29,963 bases of DNA from Actinomycetota bacterium. Its GTDB lineage: Bacteria; Actinomycetota; Acidimicrobiia; Acidimicrobiales; Ilumatobacteraceae. The first letter of the stretch is position 1; each line of letters opens with the position of its first letter. Below the pieces are notes generated by a model, which was not told the origin of the DNA, did no database searches, and was given only the letters and a program-made list of their open reading frames with translations. The stretch lies in the NCBI GenBank assembly GCA_005800965.1, contig SYEA01000032.1, forward strand, positions 1-29,963, given 5' to 3'. A program made the position numbers and the translations under genes. Shown piece after piece: positions 23,005 through 28,552 of the stretch.

Positions 23005-23699
23005 CGTCGCACCCCGAACATCACCCCGACGACGGCAACCAAAATTGGAATACCAACCGGCACGAATGGGGTCAACGCCACCACCACGACCGCACCAGTG
23101 ATTGCCGCCATCTTGCCCCTTTGGGTGCGCAAATGTGGTGCCAACATCGCAGTGAACGCCGCCGGAAATGCCGCATCAAAGCCAAACACTTGCGTGTCCA
23201 GAAACGATCCGGCAAGCGCACCAATCAGCGTGCCGAGATTCCACGTAACAAACAGTGATAATGCGGTCACCCAAAAAGCCGTACGCGCCAAGCGCGGTGT
23301 CGACTCGGCAGTGGTCATCGCCGTGGTTTCATCAATCACAAATTGAGCAGCCACCAAACGTTGCAACAGCGGCAGCTTGCGACCTTGCCCGTCATTGGCC
23401 ACCCGACCAGCCAGCGCCACGCCGTACACAAAATTTCGCACGGCCAACAGCGCTGCGCCGCCGAATGCAGCACCCATCGAGCCACCGGCACCAACCACGC
23501 TCATCGCTGAGAATTGAGACGCACCCGTGAAGGTGAAAAACGACAGTGCGCACGCTTGCCACACGCTGGCACCAGCCGAAACGGCGGCTAGACCGAACGA
23601 CAGCGCAGTGATGCCCACCGCACCGCCCAGCGTGAGGCTGGCATTGATGACCCGCTTGCGCTCGGCAGCAGGCGTACTCAGAGATGACGCGTCGCTCAT
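23001..23699 (-). CDS. azlC: AzlC-type branched-chain amino acid exporter
   Basis: A 232-aa membrane protein of the AzlC family, the large subunit of the branched-chain amino acid exporter. Hallmarks are Phe-Thr-Gly-Ala-Ser-Gln-Phe-Ser-Ala, Ala-Val-Arg-Asn-Phe-Val-Tyr-Gly and Phe-Val-Ile-Asp-Glu-Thr-Thr-Ala-Met-Thr, in the order found in the family, with six to seven helices. ATG 23699 is chosen because it overlaps the meaB stop as ATGA; the open frame extends further upstream into meaB but without resemblance to the family. It is the third gene of the nfu-meaB-azlC-azlD operon. Confidence 0.92.
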   Translation of the reverse strand: MSDASSLSTPAAERKRVINASLTLGGAVGITALSFGLAAVSAGASVWQACALSFFTFTGASQFSAMSVVGAGGSMGAAFGGAALLAVRNFVYGVALAGRVANDGQGRKLPLLQRLVAAQFVIDETTAMTTAESTPRLARTAFWVTALSLFVTWNLGTLIGALAGSFLDTQVFGFDAAFPAAFTAMLAPHLRTQRGKMAAITGAVVVVALTPFVPVGIPILVAVVGVMFGVRR

Positions 23700-24658
23700 G
23701 CCGAAATGCCACGGAGCATGTCGTCGGCTGCCGACCATGGGTCGAGCAGACCAGACACCACTTGTGCTTCCAGGGCATCCCACTTGGCACCACTGCACAG
23801 TTCGCGGGCCCGCAGCTCCAACCGACGTTCGACTATCTCGCGCAACTCCTCGCGACGACGCACTTCGCGACGACGCACAAGTTCACCGCTGGCTTGGGCA
23901 TCGGCACGATGCGCCACCACCGCATCCACCAACTCAACGACACCGTGTCCGGTGGTTGCCACGGTCGAAACAATGGTGGGTTGCCATTCGCCCTCGGCAA
24001 ACTCGGTGAGGTCAAGCATGGCTTGCAAATCGCGGCGGGTGGATTCCACGCCGTCGCGATCGGCCTTGTTGATGGCAAAGATGTCAGCAATCTCGAGCAA
24101 CCCGGCCTTGTTGGCTTGCACGGCATCACCCCAGCCTGGGTTGACCACCACCACCGTGCTGTCTGCTTTGCCGGCAATTTCTACTTCCACCTGTCCAACG
24201 CCGACCGTTTCGACGATGACCCAGTCGTGACCGGTGGCGTCCAACAGTCGAATGGCCTCGCTCGTAGCCAACGACAAACCTCCCAGGTGACCGCGAGTTG
24301 CCATCGATCGGATGTACACCTTGTCGTCGTGCGTGTGGTCTTGCATGCGCACTCGATCACCCAAAATCGCCCCTCCCGTATATGGCGACGAAGGGTCGAT
24401 TGCCAATACCCCAACTCGTGCGCCGCGAGCGCGCAACTCGCCGATCAACGCCGATGTGAGCGTGCTCTTTCCGGCCCCAGGTGCGCCAGTGATGCCCACC
24501 ACATAGCCGCGACCAGCATGCGGGCTGGCAAGTCGCGCTACTTCACGCCCTTGATCTCCCCCACGTTCCGCCAACGACAACAGTCGTGCCAGCGCACCGC
24601 GGTCTCCTTTTGCTGCCGCTCCAAACAATTGGGCGGGGTCACTTGAACGACTCGCCAT
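23696..24658 (-). CDS. meaB: MeaB/ArgK-type G3E GTPase
   Basis: A 320-aa P-loop GTPase of the MeaB group, which guards methylmalonyl-CoA mutase and helps load adenosylcobalamin. Walker A is Gly-Ala-Pro-Gly-Ala-Gly-Lys-Ser-Thr (58-66); Asp-Pro-Ser-Ser-Pro-Tyr-Thr-Gly-Gly-Ala-Ile-Leu-Gly-Asp-Arg, Glu-Thr-Val-Gly-Val-Gly-Gln-Val/Glu and the guanine-binding Asn-Lys-Ala-Asp are all present. A C-terminal Arg/Glu-rich helix pair provides dimer contacts. No mutase gene is in the window, so the partner lies elsewhere; other B12 mutases such as isobutyryl- or ethylmalonyl-CoA mutase are possible. It starts two bases after the nfu stop and overlaps azlC. Confidence 0.94.
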   Translation of the reverse strand: MASRSSDPAQLFGAAAKGDRGALARLLSLAERGGDQGREVARLASPHAGRGYVVGITGAPGAGKSTLTSALIGELRARGARVGVLAIDPSSPYTGGAILGDRVRMQDHTHDDKVYIRSMATRGHLGGLSLATSEAIRLLDATGHDWVIVETVGVGQVEVEIAGKADSTVVVVNPGWGDAVQANKAGLLEIADIFAINKADRDGVESTRRDLQAMLDLTEFAEGEWQPTIVSTVATTGHGVVELVDAVVAHRADAQASGELVRRREVRRREELREIVERRLELRARELCSGAKWDALEAQVVSGLLDPWSAADDMLRGISA

Positions 24659-24660
24659 TG

Positions 24661-24894
24661 CTAAGCGATCGCGACTACTTCAGTCACACCATCCACACGA
24701 TCGCGCATGATGCGCTCGATGCCCGCTTTCAGCGTTTGATCGCTGGCCGGGCAAGTGCCGCACGCGCCAACCAATGTCACCGACACGACCCCGGTCAACT
24801 CGTCGACGCTGCGCAACACGATGTCTCCACCGTCGGCCTGCAACGCCGGACGAATCACTTCGATCGTTTCTTCAACTTGACTTGTGATTGACAC
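24661..24894 (-). CDS. NifU C-terminal-domain (Nfu-type) iron-sulfur protein
   Basis: A 77-aa single-domain Nfu protein. Cys45-Gly-Thr-Cys48 in Gly-Ala-Cys-Gly-Thr-Cys-Pro-Ala-Ser binds a [4Fe-4S] cluster between two subunits, for delivery to target enzymes. The earlier Leu-Gln-Ala-Asp-Gly-Gly-Asp-Ile is the second family signature. GTG 24894 is supported by GAGGTG at 24899-24904. It is the first gene of a four-gene operon. A TATCGT -10 element at 24943-24948 (minus strand) would give a 5' leader of about 40 bases. Confidence 0.94.
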   Translation of the reverse strand: MSITSQVEETIEVIRPALQADGGDIVLRSVDELTGVVSVTLVGACGTCPASDQTLKAGIERIMRDRVDGVTEVVAIA

Positions 24895-24941
24895 TTTTCA
24901 CCTCGTACGGTTCAGCGCATCGGTGGGCGATGAACACCTTC

Positions 24942-24948
24942 TACGATA
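24942..24948. promoter_or_regulatory. Symmetric bidirectional -10 element
   Basis: TACGATA reads TACGAT on the plus strand (six bases before GTG 24954 of the small membrane protein) and TATCGT on the minus strand (upstream of the nfu operon). Both fit TANNNT, so one site can serve both directions. Bidirectional bacterial promoters with overlapping -10 elements are known; this assignment is inferred from sequence. Confidence 0.5.
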
Positions 24949-24953
24949 GGTGC

Positions 24954-25082
24954 GTGATCGCACACCAAGGTGGCTGGGACGAGATTCTGCTCGTGGCGGG
25001 GCCAATCGCTGTCATCGTGTTTGCTCTTTGGAGGGCAACCAGGCGCGTCAAACGCGAGTCACCTCAGCACCAAGACCGCTGA
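24954..25082 (+). CDS. 42-aa single-pass membrane protein
   Basis: A short ORF with GTG start at 24954, six bases after TACGAT. The N-terminus Ala-His-Gln-Gly-Gly-Trp-Asp-Glu is followed by one hydrophobic segment (Ile12 to Trp27) and a basic tail (Arg-Ala-Thr-Arg-Arg-Val-Lys-Arg), so an N-out, C-in topology is expected. Longer in-frame starts at 24888 and 24930 are possible but have no ribosome site. It overlaps the 3' end of murA by 35 bases. No function is recognised; by location it could act with envelope synthesis, but that is only a guess. Confidence 0.62.
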   Translation: MIAHQGGWDEILLVAGPIAVIVFALWRATRRVKRESPQHQDR

Positions 25083-26316
25083 GGCGACCAACCAAATCGT
25101 CGTATCCACGGTCAATGTGGTGGATGTCATGCACGATGGTTTCGCCCTGGGCCACGAGGCCAGCCACCACGAGTGCAGCACCCGCACGAATATCTGGCAC
25201 CCGCACCTCGCTACCGATGAGTTCATACACGCCGCGCACCGTGGCTTTGTTGCCATAGATCGCAATTGATGCGCCGAGACGACGGAATTCTTCGATGTAT
25301 CGGAAGCGACCCGGGAAGAGCGTCTCGGTCACCGAACCCTCGCCACGGCTCACGCACAACATCGCCAGAAGCAATGGTTTGTAGTCGGTGGCGATGCCGG
25401 GATACGGCTCGGTGATGAAGTCGATTGCCCGCAAGCGCTCGTGTGATGTGACGCGCACGCCGTCGCGTTGTGGTGTTACTGCCACACCCATTCGGGCATA
25501 ACAGTTGAGCAGTTCTTCCATGTGTTCGGTGCGTGCAGTTCGCACCACGATGTCGCCGCCTGCCACCGCCACAGCAGCCATATACGTAGCAGCCTGCACG
25601 CGGTCCGGCACGACGGCATGTTTCGTGCTCTTCAGCGAGCCGCGTTCACAGCCATGGATGATTAATCGCGAGGTTCCGACGCCCTCGATGTCGGCGCCCA
25701 TGGCAATCAACATGTTGCATAAGTCCTGCACCTCGGGTTCGCGCGCTGCATTGTCGATGACCGTCACCCCACGGGCGTAGATCGCCGCAGTGAGCAAGTT
25801 TTCGGTGGCACCGACGCTCGGAATATCCAACTCAATGTTGGTTCCCTTCAACCGGTCGGCAACGGCGAAGATGTCGTACAAACCTTCTTCAACGGTGGCG
25901 CCCATTTTTTGCAGCCCCGCTACGTGCAGGTTGATTGGTCGACCACCGAAGTCGTCGCCACCTGGCCAGTTGATACGCGCTGATCCATAATGTGTCAAGA
26001 GCGGGCCAAGCACGTTGAGACTGGCGCGCATCTTGTCAAACTTCTCAAATGGCACTTCTGGTGTGATATTGCCCGAGTTGGTGAGCGACAGTTCATGCGG
26101 CCCCAACCAAGTTGATGAAACGCCGAGTGCCCCGAGGGTTTCGGCCATCGTGTGCACGTCGGTAATGGCGGGCACATTGGTGAGCACATAGTCGCCCTCG
26201 GCCAACAAGGTTGCCGCCATGAGTTTGAGCACCGAATTTTTGGCGCCAGGCACCTGCACCGAACCTGAAAGTGGGCCACTGCGCCGCACGATGATGCGTG
26301 GGGATTCGATTTTCAC
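25048..26316 (-). CDS. murA: UDP-N-acetylglucosamine 1-carboxyvinyltransferase
   Basis: MurA transfers enolpyruvate from PEP to UDP-GlcNAc, the first committed step to peptidoglycan. The 422-aa protein has Gly-Ala-Lys-Asn-Ser near the N-terminus (the Lys and Asn that contact substrate), Arg-Pro-Ile-Asn-Leu-His-Val-Ala-Gly-Leu, and Ala-Thr-Asp-Tyr-Lys-Pro-Leu holding the catalytic Asp of domain I. The position of the fosfomycin-reactive Cys (Cys115 in E. coli) is Asp121 in Pro-Gly-Gly-Asp-Asp-Phe-Gly, as in Mycobacterium and Chlamydia. The start is GTG 26316 or GTG 26319, just before Lys-Ile-Glu-Ser-Pro; the frame extends to 26358 without family resemblance. A related EPSP-like paralogue with another role cannot be excluded but is less likely. 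Confidence 0.92.
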   Translation of the reverse strand: MKIESPRIIVRRSGPLSGSVQVPGAKNSVLKLMAATLLAEGDYVLTNVPAITDVHTMAETLGALGVSSTWLGPHELSLTNSGNITPEVPFEKFDKMRASLNVLGPLLTHYGSARINWPGGDDFGGRPINLHVAGLQKMGATVEEGLYDIFAVADRLKGTNIELDIPSVGATENLLTAAIYARGVTVIDNAAREPEVQDLCNMLIAMGADIEGVGTSRLIIHGCERGSLKSTKHAVVPDRVQAATYMAAVAVAGGDIVVRTARTEHMEELLNCYARMGVAVTPQRDGVRVTSHERLRAIDFITEPYPGIATDYKPLLLAMLCVSRGEGSVTETLFPGRFRYIEEFRRLGASIAIYGNKATVRGVYELIGSEVRVPDIRAGAALVVAGLVAQGETIVHDIHHIDRGYDDLVGRLSGLGAEVTRV

Positions 26317-26323
26317 CACTCTC

Positions 26324-26331
26324 AGTATGCT
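26324..26331. promoter_or_regulatory. Overlapping divergent -10 elements of murA and the second MFS gene
   Basis: AGTATGCT contains TATGCT (26326-26331), six bases before ATG 26338 of the MFS gene, and CATACT on the minus strand (26324-26329), seven bases before the murA GTG at 26316. The two start codons are only 21 bases apart, so both promoters must share this site and both mRNAs would be leaderless or nearly so. The murA element is the weaker match. Confidence 0.45.
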
Positions 26332-26337
26332 CGCGCA

Positions 26338-27540
26338 ATGCCATTGAAGGGTGAACACCGGGTGTTGTGGTTGCTGGCCTTGGCTTCTCTCCCCTTCGCA
26401 TTCGTCAACACACTGTTCACCCAGACCGTCTCGTTTGCTGCCGATGATTTTGGTCGCACGGATTCTGCTATCGGTGTCGGGGCAGCCATCACGCGTTGGG
26501 GTGTCATCATCGTGCCCCCGATTGCCCTCTTTGCCGACCGCATCGGGCGGCGAACGATGCTGGTCGCTGCAGCCTGGGCAGCACCATTGTCCGCGGCCAG
26601 CGGCGCTTTAGCCCCGAACTTCGAATGGCTCGTTGTTTCACAGTCACTTGCGCGGCCATTGGCACTGGTGATCAATGTGCTCATTCTGGTGATGCTCACC
26701 GAAGAGATGTCGCGCGAAACTCGGGCCCGATCAGTCGGTCTGGTGGCCATCGCCAGCAGTGTTGGTGCCGGCGTGGCGGTTGCTGCCCTGCCGTTGGCTG
26801 ATACCAGCGACGCAGGTTGGCGTTGGCTGTACTTGTTGTCGCTCATCTGGCTGCCGGTGGCATTGGTGTTACAACGGCAATTGCGCGAAACGCAGCGATT
26901 TACCCGTGTGCAAACATTTACTGACAGCGTGCCCGTAACCCGTATTTCGCGATCACGACTCACAACACAGATTGCTGCGGCGTTTTTGATCAGCGTGTTC
27001 ATCGCCTCGGCCAGCGTGTATTTCGTCAACTATCTGCGTGATGAACGCAACTACGACGCGCTCATGGTGAGTATCTTCACCATCGTCACTGCGATGCCGG
27101 CTGGATTCGGGCTTATCATCGGTGGTCGCACAGCCGATCGGCGTGGCCGGCGACAGGTTGGGGCTTTTTCGTTGGCGATGGGCACGGTGCTTGTAGTCGT
27201 CGCCTTTGCTACTGCCGGGCTAACCATGTGGATTTCACAATTAAGTGGCGGGTTCTTTCTTGGAATCTCCTTCCCGGCGCTCGGTGTGTACCGCGGCGAG
27301 ATGTTTCCCACTGCGCACCGCAGCGCTGGGGCAGCCACGGTGACGGCCTGCGGGCTCATCGGTGGCAGTATCGGCCTGATCGCTGCCGGTCAACTACTGG
27401 CTCGTGGCTGGAGTTATGGCGAAGTGATGGCGACGCTGGCCCTCGCGCCAATTCTGGTGATGGTGCTCGTACTCACTCAATTTCCAGAAACCGTGCACCG
27501 CGAACTCGAAGACATCACCCCCGACGTTGACGTCGTTTGA
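26338..27540 (+). CDS. MFS transporter, 12-helix type
   Basis: A 400-aa major facilitator protein with about 12 predicted helices. Motif A is seen as Ala-Asp-Arg-Ile-Gly-Arg-Arg-Thr-Met between helices 2 and 3, with a second copy Arg-Thr-Ala-Asp-Arg-Arg-Gly-Arg-Arg between helices 8 and 9, as in the sugar/metabolite and drug branches. Arg-Gly-Glu-Met-Phe-Pro-Thr-Ala-His-Arg-Ser in the second half is like the sugar-porter Glu-x-Phe/Tyr-Pro-Thr motif. The substrate is unknown. ATG 26338 with TATGCT six bases upstream indicates a leaderless mRNA. It overlaps the convergent NYN-S1 gene by 26 bases. Confidence 0.9.
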   Translation: MPLKGEHRVLWLLALASLPFAFVNTLFTQTVSFAADDFGRTDSAIGVGAAITRWGVIIVPPIALFADRIGRRTMLVAAAWAAPLSAASGALAPNFEWLVVSQSLARPLALVINVLILVMLTEEMSRETRARSVGLVAIASSVGAGVAVAALPLADTSDAGWRWLYLLSLIWLPVALVLQRQLRETQRFTRVQTFTDSVPVTRISRSRLTTQIAAAFLISVFIASASVYFVNYLRDERNYDALMVSIFTIVTAMPAGFGLIIGGRTADRRGRRQVGAFSLAMGTVLVVVAFATAGLTMWISQLSGGFFLGISFPALGVYRGEMFPTAHRSAGAATVTACGLIGGSIGLIAAGQLLARGWSYGEVMATLALAPILVMVLVLTQFPETVHRELEDITPDVDVV

Positions 27541-28552
27541 GCACACGCGCCACCGGCGTTCGCTTCGCCGGTTTGGCGGTCTTTGTAGCTGGGAGTTTTT
27601 CGACCGGCAACAGACTCACTTCAATGCTGCGCCGCGATTGCGTAAAGTCACTCACCACTAGCGACAACTGCTCACCGATTTTGAGGTGTTCACGCGGCGT
27701 GCGCGGTGCAGGTGCCGCCATTAAACGAATCGGTAGATAACCCGCAACCTCACCGATCCGCACATAGGCACCGTGCGACGCAAACGACTCGACGACCCCT
27801 TTGACCTTGGTGCCTACCGGAAACTTGGCGGCAAAGGCCTCGTACTGCTCCACGGTGTTGACAGCCGATGGTGCAGCGTTTGTCCTGGCAGCCGTCGGGC
27901 GTGGCAACTGCCGACTAGGCGGACGTGGAATGGGACGCGTTGGCGGGCGCGCAGTTGGGCGCGGTGCTGGTCGCGCACTCGGTCGCTCGGTCTGCCGACC
28001 CACCGGACGAGCAGTCGGTCGCGGTAGAGGTCGAGAAAGTGGTCGCGGAATCGGTGCAGTTTTGTTTGGCACACCACGCCGCGGTGACGACTCGCTCTTC
28101 ACGCGCACGGGTAGTCGGTCAACGAACACCCACCCCACGTGTGGCACCGGCTTGCCGCCGATCAAACGGCCGTTGTCAAAAAGCCACGAGTACTGATCGT
28201 GGAATTCTTGATAACTGTCGTTCGACACGATTGTGGCATTGACCTTGTCGGCAATCATCAACACGAAACCATCGCCGCGACCAACCGCACCGGCTGGCGG
28301 CGTAACCAGTTCACCATTGGCGATGGCTTCAGAAAACTCGGAGGCTTCTTTTTTGTCGATGCGATGCCCGAAGCTTGCATCAACGACGACGGTCACCTGA
28401 GTCTTGGGAAACTCTTGCATGAATGCCAACACGGCTTCGTTCAATTGCGTGAGGCTTGGCGTGCTGCGTCCTTCGGTGGCGAGATTGCTGCCGTCCACCA
28501 CCACGTGGTTGGGTATCGTTCGGGCGCCGATTTTGGCTTTTGCTACTACCAC
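27515..28552 (-). CDS. Regnase-like NYN ribonuclease fused to an S1 RNA-binding domain
   Basis: A 345-aa three-part protein. Residues 15-145 form a Zc3h12a/Regnase-like NYN (PIN-fold) ribonuclease domain: Val-Val-Val-Asp20-Gly-Ser-Asn23, Val-Val-Val-Asp58-Ala-Ser, Gly-Asp94-Gly, and Ile-Val-Ser-Asn-Asp112-Ser-Tyr-Gln-Glu-Phe match the acidic metal-binding positions and the Val-Ser-Asn-Asp-x-Tyr signature of Regnase-1. Residues 160-225 are a low-complexity linker with repeated Arg-Pro dipeptides. Residues 245-315 look like an S1/OB domain (Val-Lys-Gly-Val-Val-Glu-Ser-Phe-(x)3-Gly-Ala-Tyr-Val). The C-terminus is very basic. It probably cleaves RNA that the S1 and basic parts capture (inference). 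The GTG start overlaps the kgd stop by seven bases, so the two are co-transcribed and perhaps translationally coupled. Confidence 0.85.
   Translation of the reverse strand: MVVAKAKIGARTIPNHVVVDGSNLATEGRSTPSLTQLNEAVLAFMQEFPKTQVTVVVDASFGHRIDKKEASEFSEAIANGELVTPPAGAVGRGDGFVLMIADKVNATIVSNDSYQEFHDQYSWLFDNGRLIGGKPVPHVGWVFVDRLPVRVKSESSPRRGVPNKTAPIPRPLSRPLPRPTARPVGRQTERPSARPAPRPTARPPTRPIPRPPSRQLPRPTAARTNAAPSAVNTVEQYEAFAAKFPVGTKVKGVVESFASHGAYVRIGEVAGYLPIRLMAAPAPRTPREHLKIGEQLSLVVSDFTQSRRSIEVSLLPVEKLPATKTAKPAKRTPVARVLKRRQRRG

Noticed and set aside
23684..24646. 320-codon plus-strand frame nearly the same length as meaB
   Set aside because: It mirrors meaB on the opposite strand. The meaB frame carries all GTPase motifs, the mirror frame none.
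27552..27572. Hairpin ACCGGCG-loop-CGCCGGT just after the MFS stop, considered as terminator
   Set aside because: It lies within the coding end of the NYN-S1 gene and is followed only by a weak, interrupted T stretch.
27880..28075. Repetitive DNA considered as tandem repeat or CRISPR-like array
   Set aside because: Units are irregular and keep the reading frame; they encode the Arg-Pro linker of the NYN-S1 protein.
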